Source: Xanthobacteraceae bacterium
GTDB taxonomy: Bacteria; Pseudomonadota; Alphaproteobacteria; Rhizobiales; Xanthobacteraceae
Length of the DNA: 64,000 bases
Direction of reading: 5' to 3'
Assembly: GCA_019746135.1 (NCBI GenBank)
Contig: JAIESI010000054.1
Coordinates: forward strand, 25,740-89,739
Shown: positions 27,909-36,197 of the stretch, piece by piece
Layout: the number at the start of each line of letters is the position of its first letter
Numbering within the stretch: position 1 is the first letter of the stretch
Program-made: the position numbers and the translations under genes
Notes under the pieces: model-generated
Database searches by the model: none
What the model was told of the DNA's origin: nothing
Seen by the model: the letters and a program-made list of their open reading frames with translations, nothing else

Positions 27909-27940
27909 GAACAAATAGAGAACAAACTGATGGTTGTCAA
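27909..27940 (-). promoter_or_regulatory. LexA (SOS) box overlapping a leftward promoter
   Basis: Positions 27909-27923 read GAAC-N7-GAAC (GTTC-N7-GTTC on the minus strand), the direct-repeat LexA site of alphaproteobacteria. On the minus strand a perfect -35 TTGACA (27940-27935) is followed after 17 bases by TATTTG (27917-27912), and the LexA box covers this -10. The arrangement is that of an SOS-repressed promoter reading towards lower coordinates, into the structured stretch. Confidence 0.5.
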
Positions 27941-28205
27941 CCCCGCGCTTGGCCGCGCCCCCGCTGCGAGACCAACGTTCGTCGGCTGAACGCCGCGAAT
28001 GCCATCGAACCATCTTTCCCGCGACGGCCAGCAATCTTGCTGCGAAACAACTCCGTGACCAGGCTTCGTTCCAAATCTGCATTGTCTAAAATTTTCTGCG
28101 GCGCGTTAGCGGGCGTTCACCACAACGCTTGGTGGCTGCCGAAATCTTCTGCAATTAACCGGGGCTTTCGCGCTCTCGCCTAAGAGCAGGCGAGGACGGA
28201 ACGCA

Positions 28206-28778
28206 ATGCCCGATCTCGACCGCGCGTCAGGGCCCGAACTGGCCCCACCAATGCTCGCGACAAGCCCGCTTCGGGCGACGCCGCTCGCGGTTGGTGGCTT
28301 GGCCGCAGTTGCGGCCGGCGCGGCGATGATCTGGCTGGTCGGCGCGTCCGAACATGCCACCAAGGCGATACCGGCATCGCCCGCCGATCTCGGCGAGTCG
28401 GTCGTCACGGAGGTCGATGCATCCGACCGCGGCGCGGTCGCGGCGGCAGTGTCGATGCTTCGCCTGCCCGATGCCCAGCGCCAAGAGATCGCACAGGAGG
28501 TCGCACGGCGCGAGCGACGCATCGGCTGGATCGTGCTGACCGACAGCATGGACCCGGATGGCGACACCGTCTCCGTCGAAGCCGCAGGACTCATCCAGCA
28601 GGTGCTGCTTTCCAAGGCATGGATGCCGGTCGCGATTCCCATGAACGGCGGCCCGATCCACATCACCGCGGTCCGTGACGGCGGTGGCGGCGGCATCACG
28701 GTTGCCCTTGCGACACGGCGCGGCTCGCTCGCGCTGCGCGCACTGCTGCCCGGCGAACGCATCGAGGTGATGCCATGA
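28206..28778 (+). CDS. Membrane-anchored protein of unknown function, first gene of AAA+/Sel1 operon
   Basis: 190 residues, not recognised. One hydrophobic helix at about 27-46 (LAVGGLAAVAAGAAMIWLVG) follows a short N-terminus. The rest is a soluble domain: helical AAVSMLRLPDAQRQEIAQEV, then strands IGWIVLTDSMDPDGDTVSV, QVLLSKAWMPVAIPM, ITVALATRRGSLALRALLPG. Orientation is probably N-in with the domain outside, but this is not certain. Start ATG 28206 has GAGGACGG upstream. Its TGA overlaps the next ATG (ATGA). The 265 bp upstream hold the likely operon promoter; I cannot place the boxes. Confidence 0.7.
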   Translation: MPDLDRASGPELAPPMLATSPLRATPLAVGGLAAVAAGAAMIWLVGASEHATKAIPASPADLGESVVTEVDASDRGAVAAAVSMLRLPDAQRQEIAQEVARRERRIGWIVLTDSMDPDGDTVSVEAAGLIQQVLLSKAWMPVAIPMNGGPIHITAVRDGGGGGITVALATRRGSLALRALLPGERIEVMP

Positions 28779-29971
28779 TCCTCGGCGCGAGCACGCCATG
28801 GATGACACGTCTCGTCATCGTGATGTTCGTCATTCTGGTCTACCAGGCTTCCGCGCCGCTGGCTCAATCGCTCGTCGCCTGTGCGGCGGTCGCCGCGCTC
28901 TGCATCTATCTCTATCGAGGCCGCTATCTCCCGAGGTTCGTTATGGATGTTCTCGATCGGCTGACCAACCGCTCCGAGCTGGAGCGTGCGTACCAATCGA
29001 CCAGCCAAAAGCTGGTGACAATCGACGCCGAAGATCTGGCGCAGCGGGTCAAGGCCCGCGTGGTCGGCCAGAACGCTGCGGTCGACGCGATCGCCGCGCA
29101 GCTTCGCCGGCGCTTTGCCGCGCGGCGCAAGGACAAGCCGCTCGCGGTGTTCTGCCTCGCCGGGCCGCCGGGCGTCGGCAAGACGCACCTCGCCAAGGTG
29201 CTGGCGCGCGAGCTCTACGGCAACCGCGGCCACCTGCATTTCTTCGACATGAGCCAGTTCGGCCAGGCCCACGCGGCGGCAAGCCTGTTCGGCCAGGCGC
29301 GCGGCTATATCGGCTCGACCAGCTACGGCTCGCTGACCGCAGCGCTGCGTGACGTGCCCGACGCCGTGGTCCTGCTCGACGAGTTCGAGAAGGCGCATCC
29401 CGAGGTGCACAAGCGCTTCCTCACCGCCTGGAACGACGGCTTCGTCACCGAGGTGAGCGACGGCGCGCGCATCCCGACGTCCGACGCCATCTTCGTCATC
29501 ACCACCAATGCGATGTCGCGCCAGATCGGCGACGTCGCGACCAGCGGCGCTTCGCCCGAAGAGATCGGGCGGCTCGCCAAGGCCCTGCTTGCCGACGCAC
29601 AGTTCGCGCCCGAGGTGCTCTCCCGCATTGACGAGGTGTTCGCGTTCCAGCCGCTGCAGGGGCTCGACATTGCGCGCGTGGTGGCGCTGGAGCTCGAGGC
29701 ACAGGCCGAGCAGTTCGGTCTGAAGATCGAAGGCGGCGGCATCGATCCCGCGGTCCTGCTCGGCGCGATCGAGCAACTCGCGCCCCACACCAAGGGCGGC
29801 GTGCGCGACATCGCCCGCGCGATCGAGCGCGAGATCACCGACGGCTTCATCGACGCGCGCGGCGCGGGCGTTATGACCGTGCGGATCGCTTCGACCGGCA
29901 GCGGCGCCAAGGTCGTGCCGGTCGGGCCCGGCGCATCGGACGCGTCTGCGCCGCTCGCCGCCGCGAGCTGA
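28775..29971 (+). CDS. Membrane-tethered AAA+ ATPase, Hsp100/ClpB D2-like
   Basis: 398 residues. Two hydrophobic segments at about 11-24 and 29-47 anchor it, followed by a single AAA+ module of the ClpA/B second-domain type. Walker A is GPPGVGKT (130-137), the pore loop is GYIG (177-180), Walker B is VVLLDE (198-203), sensor 1 is TTN (243-245), the arginine finger is in LSRIDEVFAFQPL (Arg284) and sensor 2 is in GGVRDIARAI (Arg344). All ATPase residues are intact, so it should be an active threading motor. Unlike ClpB/ClpA it has no N-domain, D1 or middle coiled coil. The C-terminal 40 residues are Ala/Gly/Ser-rich. It overlaps the first gene by 4 bp and is followed after 2 bp by the Sel1 gene. 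Confidence 0.85.
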   Translation: MILGASTPWMTRLVIVMFVILVYQASAPLAQSLVACAAVAALCIYLYRGRYLPRFVMDVLDRLTNRSELERAYQSTSQKLVTIDAEDLAQRVKARVVGQNAAVDAIAAQLRRRFAARRKDKPLAVFCLAGPPGVGKTHLAKVLARELYGNRGHLHFFDMSQFGQAHAAASLFGQARGYIGSTSYGSLTAALRDVPDAVVLLDEFEKAHPEVHKRFLTAWNDGFVTEVSDGARIPTSDAIFVITTNAMSRQIGDVATSGASPEEIGRLAKALLADAQFAPEVLSRIDEVFAFQPLQGLDIARVVALELEAQAEQFGLKIEGGGIDPAVLLGAIEQLAPHTKGGVRDIARAIEREITDGFIDARGAGVMTVRIASTGSGAKVVPVGPGASDASAPLAAAS

Positions 29972-29973
29972 CA

Positions 29974-31347
29974 ATGGCCATTGTCCGCAACGAGAGCCGC
30001 GGCATCATCGAGCCGCCCCGCCGTGCGCCCTGGACCATTGCACTCGACCTTTACAAGGCCGGGGGCAGCTTCCGCGGTTTTATCGAATTCGCACTGATCG
30101 GCACGATCGTGCTGGCATTTCTGCCCGGCGGCAGCATGCATCACTTCGCAACGTCATGGATGCGTGCCCAAAAGTCGCCGCCTACGGCGGGCACAGCGCC
30201 GACGACACCGTCCGCAGCGCCAGGCATGGCCAAGCCGCGAATTCCGCTCGCGCCGCGCATCGCCGATGTCAGGATCGAGCCGGCCTATTTCGACGATGTC
30301 GCAGAACCGGTTCGCACCCAGTTACGAAACGCGCTGCGCGCCTATTACGCGCGCGACGTCCGGGGCGTCGCCGCAGCACTGTCCGGCGCGGATCGAGATG
30401 ACCGCCACGTGCTGCTGATCCAGGGACTCGCTCAGCTTTCGGTCGCCGGCCAGGCGTCGGTCACAACCGGGCTCGGTATGCTCAGCGCCGCCGCCGAGAA
30501 GGGCGAGCCGCGGGCGATGGCGGTGCTCGGCGTGCTCAAGGTGTCGGGCCTGCCCGACCTCACGCGCGACGCCGAAGGCGGCCGCGCGTTGCTCGCTCGC
30601 GCCGCTGCTGCGGGCGACGCCGCCGCCGCCCGCGTGATGGGTGAAGGCTATGTCACCGGCTGGATGGGCGCGGTCGATGCGACGCGCGCCGAACAATATC
30701 TGCGGCTTGCCTCCGAGCGTGGCGACCTGCGCGCCACGCTGCGGCTCGGCGAGATGCTGATCACCGGACACGGGGTGCCGAAGAACGAGCGCGAAGGCGA
30801 GCGGCTGATCCGCAAGGCCGCGATCGATGGCTATCCGGAGGCGCAGGCCATGTATGGCGTCATGCGCTTCCTCCCCTACGCGGGCGGCCTGACCGACGAC
30901 CCGAGCGAGGCACTGGAATGGCTCGAGCGTGCGGCGGCACGATCCGAGCCGCATGCGATGTACTACCTCGGCATGTTCTACGTCGAATACGGCAAGCGCA
31001 CGGGACATCTCGATCCCGCGCGGGGCGCCGACATCCTGCGGCGCTGCACCGAGATCACCATGGACCGCGAGTGCGTGTTCGCCTACGCGACCGCGCTCGA
31101 TCTCGGGATCGGCGTGCCGCGCGATCCGGTGAAGGCCTATGCGGTCTATTCGATCTCCGCCGCCAACGAAAACGCCGGCAAGGCGCGAAGCCGCCGCGAC
31201 GCGGTCGGCAAGAGTCTGACACCGGCGCAGATCGTCCAGGCGCACAACATCACGAATGAGCTGATCAGCCGCTCAAGGCAGGCGAGCGCTCCTCCACCGC
31301 CACGCGTCAGCGGAAGCTTCGCCGACCGGCTCAAGGAGCTTCGCTAA
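29974..31347 (+). CDS. Sel1-repeat (TPR-like) membrane protein
   Basis: 457 residues. A hydrophobic segment at about 38-52 (FIEFALIGTIVLAFLPG) anchors the protein; a Pro/Ala linker follows to residue 85. From about 115 on there are helical Sel1-like repeats: SAAAEKGEPRAMAVLGVLKV, ARAAAAGDAAAARVMGEGYV, LRLASERGDLRATLRLGEML, IRKAAIDGYPEAQAMYGVM, LERAAARSEPHAMYYLGMFY, and AYAVYSISAANENAGKARSR near the end. Such repeats bind protein partners, so it may be an adaptor for the AAA+ motor. Its TAA overlaps the next ATG by one base. Confidence 0.85.
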   Translation: MAIVRNESRGIIEPPRRAPWTIALDLYKAGGSFRGFIEFALIGTIVLAFLPGGSMHHFATSWMRAQKSPPTAGTAPTTPSAAPGMAKPRIPLAPRIADVRIEPAYFDDVAEPVRTQLRNALRAYYARDVRGVAAALSGADRDDRHVLLIQGLAQLSVAGQASVTTGLGMLSAAAEKGEPRAMAVLGVLKVSGLPDLTRDAEGGRALLARAAAAGDAAAARVMGEGYVTGWMGAVDATRAEQYLRLASERGDLRATLRLGEMLITGHGVPKNEREGERLIRKAAIDGYPEAQAMYGVMRFLPYAGGLTDDPSEALEWLERAAARSEPHAMYYLGMFYVEYGKRTGHLDPARGADILRRCTEITMDRECVFAYATALDLGIGVPRDPVKAYAVYSISAANENAGKARSRRDAVGKSLTPAQIVQAHNITNELISRSRQASAPPPPRVSGSFADRLKELR

Positions 31348-31925
31348 TGAGCGTGATGGAACTGGATACCTCGCCCGGCCGGCCCACAGCGTCGGCGAAG
31401 ATCGCGCGCACCATGACGATGGTCCTCGCCGGCCTATTCGCCACGTGCCACATGCTGTTGCTCTGGCGCAACGTTCTCGGCGTGCCGTGGGAACTGAGCG
31501 TTGCCGCGCACATGAACGATCAAGGCTCGCCGGTCCGGCCCTGGGCGCCGTGGTGGGTGCCGGCGTGCATCATGGCGCTCCTGGCGATGCTGCTGTGGCG
31601 CGCGTTCGCGGCGCGGCGCGAGCGAATCCTGGCGTGGCGCGGGGCACTTGTTTTCGCGCTGATCGCGCTGCTCGGCTTTCCCGTCGCGTTTCTTTGCCTG
31701 AACCTTGGCGCAACAGCCCAGTACTACCCGCGGCCATCGGTCGATCACGTGCTGCTGATTTTGCCGATGATGGTGGTCAGTTCGCTCGGAGGGGGGCTGA
31801 TGGTCATTGCGTCGGTGGGCAACTATATCTCGCTGCCGATCGCGGCCCTGTTCGGCGCTGTCAACGCAGGCATCGGCAAGCTGGTGCTGCGGATCGGACG
31901 GCGGCGCTCTCAACAGATCGCCTAG
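31347..31925 (+). CDS. Polytopic membrane protein of unknown function
   Basis: 192 residues with about four transmembrane segments: TMTMVLAGLFATCHMLLLW (23-41), WWVPACIMALLAMLLWRAF (69-87), ALVFALIALLGFPVAFLCLN (99-118) and VLLILPMMVVSSLGGGLMVI (134-153), plus a weaker one after. No family is recognised. The ATG at 31347 uses the last base of the previous stop, with AAGGAG eight bases upstream, so it is co-translated with the Sel1 gene. It closes the four-gene operon. Confidence 0.75.
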   Translation: MSVMELDTSPGRPTASAKIARTMTMVLAGLFATCHMLLLWRNVLGVPWELSVAAHMNDQGSPVRPWAPWWVPACIMALLAMLLWRAFAARRERILAWRGALVFALIALLGFPVAFLCLNLGATAQYYPRPSVDHVLLILPMMVVSSLGGGLMVIASVGNYISLPIAALFGAVNAGIGKLVLRIGRRRSQQIA

Positions 31926-31951
31926 TCGCCTTTCATTGCAAAAGAGGCCGA

Positions 31952-32845
31952 ATGGTCGTCGTCCTGAGCGAAGATTCGTTCGTCGATCCGAACACGATCA
32001 ACGGCCGCGAACTCCGCGCAACGGTGGAAGCGGCGCGAATGTTCGGCTGCCGCATTTATCCGATACCGGTGGACTTCGAAATCTGCGAAACGGCCGAGAA
32101 TGCGCTGGCCTACCTGCCGCCGTTTGATCCGCCGGTTCCGGGCATCTGGGCAGGTTACATTCCCGCTGCCGAGCGCTACCGGGCGATCTACGATGCAGCG
32201 GCGGCCAAGGGCGTCCGTTTGATCAACACGCCCGCCGAATATCAAACGGCAATGGAATTCGACAAATTCTATCCGCTGCTCGGCGACTTGACGCCGGACA
32301 GCATTGTTCTCTCAAGCATCGACGAATTCCCGACGGTCGAGGCGCGACTGGGCTTTCCGGTTTTCGTCAAGGGGACGATCAAGTCCAACAAGGACCAAGG
32401 CTGGGCAGCGTGCGTGGCTCACGACAGCGGCGAACTCGAAGCGATCGGACGCAATCTGCTTTCGCGCGAACGCCGGTCGCGCGGCAAGATCATCGCGCGG
32501 CGGCTCGTCAGCTTCCGCGCCATCGACATCGACAAGCAGTCGTTCCCGATCGGGCGGGAATATCGCGTGTTCGTCCACGGCGGCGACGTTCTGGCCTATG
32601 GCTTCTACTGGGACGAATACCGCGACACCTTCGGACTTGGTCCGGCGGACGAAGCAGCGATCAAAACCCTTTCCATCGAAGCCGCGCGAAGGGTGGGCAC
32701 ACCGTTCATCGCCGTCGACATCGGACAACTGGAGGACGGACGCTGGATCGTGATCGAGGTCAGCGACGGACAGTTTGCCGGGCTCAGCCACGTCACCACG
32801 CTGGAGCTTTGGAGCAAGCTCAGCAGCCTATCGATCAAGGCCTGA
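31952..32845 (+). CDS. ATP-grasp domain protein, R2K-like (DUF4343)
   Basis: 297 residues. The C-terminal half has the ATP-grasp pattern: FPVFVKGTIKSNKDQGW, RGKIIARRLVSF, GREYRVFVHGGDVLAYGFYW and VDIGQLEDGRWIVIEVSDGQFAG, with the terminal acidic metal ligand in EVSDGQ. The arrangement of Arg and paired Lys fits the R2K clade, whose members are thought to ligate or modify peptides and proteins. The N-terminal half is an alpha/beta domain. Start ATG 31952 has AGAGG upstream. It follows the AAA+/Sel1 operon by 26 bp on the same strand and may be read with it. Substrate unknown. Confidence 0.75.
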   Translation: MVVVLSEDSFVDPNTINGRELRATVEAARMFGCRIYPIPVDFEICETAENALAYLPPFDPPVPGIWAGYIPAAERYRAIYDAAAAKGVRLINTPAEYQTAMEFDKFYPLLGDLTPDSIVLSSIDEFPTVEARLGFPVFVKGTIKSNKDQGWAACVAHDSGELEAIGRNLLSRERRSRGKIIARRLVSFRAIDIDKQSFPIGREYRVFVHGGDVLAYGFYWDEYRDTFGLGPADEAAIKTLSIEAARRVGTPFIAVDIGQLEDGRWIVIEVSDGQFAGLSHVTTLELWSKLSSLSIKA

Positions 32846-32965
32846 TCGTCCCGAATGCGGCCACGGGACGTCGCGGTTTACAATTGCCGCGCCATCGCCG
32901 ACCATCGTTGACCGGATGCAGGGCGATGCCGGCCGCCGGTCGATGCGGCCGGGCTGGAGACAGCG

Positions 32966-33949
32966 ATGCAGGCAACGAAGACAAGTTCGCGCCTGGGCGC
33001 AGCCATCATTCTTTCCGTGCTCGCGCTGACCGGCCTCTCCGCATCGGCCCAAGCGCAGGACTGGCCGGTCCGGCCGGTCAAATTCATCCTCACGCTCGGC
33101 CCGGGCTCCGGCGCCGATCTCGGCGCGCGGCTGATCGCGGAAAAGCTCAGCGCCAAATGGGGCCAGCCCGTGGTGGTGGAGAACCGTCCGGGCGGCGACG
33201 GCTTCGTCGCCATCAACGCCTTCACCAGCGCCCGCGACGACCACGTGCTGCTGTTCGGACCGGCATCGTCGTTCACGGCGCATCCGTATCTGCACGCCAA
33301 GCTGCCGTACGATCCGCGCGATCTCGCCCCGGTGGCGCGCGTCAGCCTGACGCTGGTTTCGATCGGCGCACCGCCCGGCTCCGGCTCGCTGAAAGAGATC
33401 TTCGACAAGGCCCGCGCCGAGCCCGGCAAGCTCAACTTTGCATCGACCACCGGCGCGACCGACCTGATCATCAATGCGTTCTTCAAGAACTCCGGCATCA
33501 ACATGGCACGCATTCCCTATCGCGACGGGGTGCAGGCGCAGAACGACGTGGCCGAGGGCCGGCTGCAGCTCTACTGGTCGGCCTATGCGATCGTGCACGC
33601 GCAGGTCCAGGCCGGACGGATCAAGGCCGCGGCGGTGACAGGCAGCGAGCCGGCCGCCATCCTGCCCGATGTCCCCACGGTCACGCAGGCAGGCTTCCCG
33701 GAGCTGACCTTCGACGGGCTGGTCGGCCTGTTCGGCCCGCGCGACATGCCGCTTGCGCCGCGCGAGCGTATCGCCGCCGACATCAGGGCCGCGCTCGCCG
33801 ATCCGGCAATCGTGCAGCGGCTGACCGCCACCGGGCAGGTGGTGTCACCCGGCTCGTCCGCCGAGTTCGCGGCCGCGATCGAGAAGCAGAGCACCAGCAT
33901 CGGCGGATTTGCCAAGGTGCTCGGCATCAAGGCGGCGACGACGGAGTGA
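32966..33949 (+). CDS. Bug/TctC-family tripartite tricarboxylate transporter substrate-binding protein
   Basis: 327 residues. Signal peptide ending ASAQAQD, then the Bug pattern WPVRPVKFILTLGPGSGADL, ENRPGGDGFVAINA, FFKNSGINMARIPYRDGVQAQ, and ILPDVPTVTQAGFPELTF. These periplasmic proteins bind carboxylates such as citrate, nicotinate, terephthalate or amino acids. The usual glycine-rich P-loop is slightly altered (GSGADLGAR) and the length is standard. No TctA/TctB partner is near. It is a single gene following the ATP-grasp gene by 120 bp. Confidence 0.9.
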   Translation: MQATKTSSRLGAAIILSVLALTGLSASAQAQDWPVRPVKFILTLGPGSGADLGARLIAEKLSAKWGQPVVVENRPGGDGFVAINAFTSARDDHVLLFGPASSFTAHPYLHAKLPYDPRDLAPVARVSLTLVSIGAPPGSGSLKEIFDKARAEPGKLNFASTTGATDLIINAFFKNSGINMARIPYRDGVQAQNDVAEGRLQLYWSAYAIVHAQVQAGRIKAAAVTGSEPAAILPDVPTVTQAGFPELTFDGLVGLFGPRDMPLAPRERIAADIRAALADPAIVQRLTATGQVVSPGSSAEFAAAIEKQSTSIGGFAKVLGIKAATTE

Positions 33950-34017
33950 ACGGGGCGTGAAGCACTGCGGCCCCTCGAGCGCGTTCGTTTTGAATCGCCA
34001 GCAACACCGGTGGCCTT

Positions 34018-34182
34018 ATCCCTCCCCGCGAGGGGAGGTGGCGAAGCCATCAGCGCGTTTACGCGCGTCTTCGACGCGCTATGGCGAGCCGGGTGGGGAG
34101 AGGCCAGCGAGAAACGGAGACTTCTCCCCACCCCCGCGCTTTCGCGCGGCCCCTCCCCTCGCGGGGAGGGATGGCACCACCC
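34018..34182. repeat. Palindromic intergenic repeat
   Basis: The two ends are complementary: TCCCTCCCCGCGAGGGGAGG near 34019 and CCCCTCCCCTCGCGGGGAGG near 34150-34170; inner arms GGTGGGGAGAGG and CTTCTCCCCACC also pair. Positions 34061-34084 match 21245-21268 exactly as reverse complement, linking this element to the repeat between murE and murF. It sits between convergent genes and might also serve as a bidirectional terminator. Confidence 0.7.
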
Positions 34183-34195
34183 GTGCCGCAGGTAT

Positions 34196-35386
34196 TCAAG
34201 AGCCCCGCCACTCCTTCACCGGGTCGTAGCCGAAGATCGAGCGATAGACACCGCGCGTCGTCGAGCGATGCCGCGTCAGGAACACGTATTCGCGGCGCAG
34301 GCGATCCCAGGTCGACGCCTGCTTCTTGAACCGCACCTCGGTGCGTGAGAGCTGCTGCACCCAGGTGGCGCGCGGCTTGCGCACCGACTCGTAGCCGGCG
34401 AGCGCCGCGGGCGGATCGTCGGCGCCGGCGCGAAGCCACTGCGCCAGGACGTAGGCATCCTCGAACGCCATGTTGGCGCCCTGCCCGAAGGTCGCGAGCA
34501 TGGCATGCGCGGAATCGCCCAGCAGCGTCACGCGATCTCTGGTCCATTGCGCCGCGTGCTCGCCGGTGAACTGGCCCCATTTCGAGCAGGAGGTCGCGGC
34601 GCCCATCATGCGGCGCAGATGGTCTCCAGCCTTGGGGAAGGCCGCCAGCATCTCCTCGACGCTGCTCGGCACCGACCAGGACTGCTCGGTCCAGCCGGGC
34701 TGCTGGCGGACGCAGACGAAGTTGATGAACTGGCCCTGCCGGACGTAGTAGCTGATGACGAACCCGCCATCGCCGGACCACTGGTTGACATGGCGGTCGT
34801 GACAGTCCTTCGGCAGGGCGTCGGTGGGCGCGAGCGCACGCCAGCACATCGTTCCCGCGTAGCGCGGCCCCTCGCCGCCGAACAGGTGGCTGCGGACCGC
34901 CGAGCGGATGCCGTCGCAGCCGACGGCCACGTCGGCCTCGGCGCTGGTGCCGTCGGCGAAGGTCAGGCCGACGGAGCCGTTGCGCGATTCGACGTTGGTG
35001 CACCGCTTGCCGACATGGATGCTCGATTGCGGCACCGCCTCCGACAGCATGCGGTGCAGGTCGCTGCGATGCACGACGTAGTATTTGGCGCCGTAGCGCT
35101 GCTCGAAATCGACAAAGGGCAGGCAGTTGTGGATCTCGCCCGAGCCCCAATCGCGCCAGGTCAATCCGATCGGCTCGGCGGAGATGGCGTGCAGCTTGTC
35201 GGCCAGGCCGACGGCGTGAAAGAACTTCACCGAATTGGGGCTGATGTTGATGCCGGCGCCAAACTCGGCGAGCTCGGGCGCCTGCTCGTAGACCTGCACC
35301 TCGAAGCCTTGCCGGCGCAGCGCAATGGCCGCCGCCAGCCCGCCCAGCCCCGCTCCGACAACGACAATCCGACTGGCGCTACCCAT
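34196..35386 (-). CDS. FAD-dependent aromatic hydroxylase (salicylate / 3-hydroxybenzoate hydroxylase-like)
   Basis: Class A flavoprotein monooxygenase that hydroxylates an aromatic ring with NAD(P)H and O2. 396 residues. FAD-binding VVVGAGLGGLAAAIALRRQG near the start, the NAD(P)H/FAD DG motif in VGCDGIRSAVR, and the GD motif LLGDSAHAMLATFGQGANMA. The salicylate hydroxylase-like group also shows WRALAPTDALP. ATG 35386 is preferred because GGAG lies six bases upstream; ATG 35404 would add six residues without a ribosome site. It is divergent from the isomerase gene, and together they suggest degradation of an aromatic acid or bicyclic compound. Confidence 0.85.
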   Translation of the reverse strand: MGSASRIVVVGAGLGGLAAAIALRRQGFEVQVYEQAPELAEFGAGINISPNSVKFFHAVGLADKLHAISAEPIGLTWRDWGSGEIHNCLPFVDFEQRYGAKYYVVHRSDLHRMLSEAVPQSSIHVGKRCTNVESRNGSVGLTFADGTSAEADVAVGCDGIRSAVRSHLFGGEGPRYAGTMCWRALAPTDALPKDCHDRHVNQWSGDGGFVISYYVRQGQFINFVCVRQQPGWTEQSWSVPSSVEEMLAAFPKAGDHLRRMMGAATSCSKWGQFTGEHAAQWTRDRVTLLGDSAHAMLATFGQGANMAFEDAYVLAQWLRAGADDPPAALAGYESVRKPRATWVQQLSRTEVRFKKQASTWDRLRREYVFLTRHRSTTRGVYRSIFGYDPVKEWRGS

Positions 35387-35567
35387 CACGCGCTCCGAAG
35401 ACATCGAACGTTAGATCGGAACGCGCCGCCGTGCCATCCCGGCGGCCGGGAGGCGGCCATGCGCCGTATCAGCCCGGCGTCCGCCGGCCTGGTTCGGCGC
35501 ATTTCCGGTACACTCGCCGCGAGTCGTGGCTTGGTGAACCGGCAAGGGTAAGCAAGGGCAAGAACGC

Positions 35568-36182
35568 ATGCAGCCGATCGAATTCTACTTCGATCCGATC
35601 TCCCCCTTCGCCTATCTCGGATCGGTCCAGATCGAACGCGTCGCGGCGCGGCTCGACCGGGAGGTCGAGTGGAAGCCGGTGCTGATCGGCATCACCATCC
35701 TCAAGGTGATGGGCCTCAAGCCCTTGCCCGAGACGCCGCTCAAGGGCCCCTATCTCAGGCACGACGCGCTCCGTCTCGCCGAATATTTCGACGTGCCGTT
35801 CCGCCATCACGGCCGCAAGGGCATCAATTCGCTGGCGGCGCTCCGGGCGTTTGCCGTGTTGAAGGAGCGTGATGCGAGTCTTGCAAAGTCGCTCGCGCAG
35901 AAAATCTTCGACCGCCTCTGGGTGCGCGGCCTCGACATTGCCGGCGCGTCCGATGTCGCCGAGGAAGCAAACGGTATCGGCATCGAAGCCGCCGCGCTGA
36001 TGCGCGACAGCGACACCGGTCACGCCAAGAACCTGCTCAAGCAGCAGGTCGACGCGGCGATCGCGGCCGGCGTGTTCGGCGTGCCCACCTTCATCGTCGA
36101 CGGCGAGCCTATCTGGGGCGTCGACCGGATGTGGATGATCGAGCATTGGGCCACGCGGCATGCGTGGTCCGCGGCGAAGTGA
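35568..36182 (+). CDS. 2-hydroxychromene-2-carboxylate isomerase family protein (DsbA-like fold)
   Basis: 204 residues of the kappa-class GST/HCCA isomerase group. The opening EFYFDPISPFAYLGS places the catalytic Ser at about residue 12, where DsbA has its first Cys. FGVPTFIVDGEPIWGVDRM near the end is the typical cis-Pro and helix region. HCCA isomerases act in naphthalene-type degradation and need glutathione. It is divergent from the FAD hydroxylase (181 bp apart), a plausible functional pair, though related proteins also serve other glutathione-dependent isomerisations. It converges with the next gene (15-bp gap). Confidence 0.85.
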   Translation: MQPIEFYFDPISPFAYLGSVQIERVAARLDREVEWKPVLIGITILKVMGLKPLPETPLKGPYLRHDALRLAEYFDVPFRHHGRKGINSLAALRAFAVLKERDASLAKSLAQKIFDRLWVRGLDIAGASDVAEEANGIGIEAAALMRDSDTGHAKNLLKQQVDAAIAAGVFGVPTFIVDGEPIWGVDRMWMIEHWATRHAWSAAK

Positions 36183-36197
36183 ATCGCGCCGGGTGCG

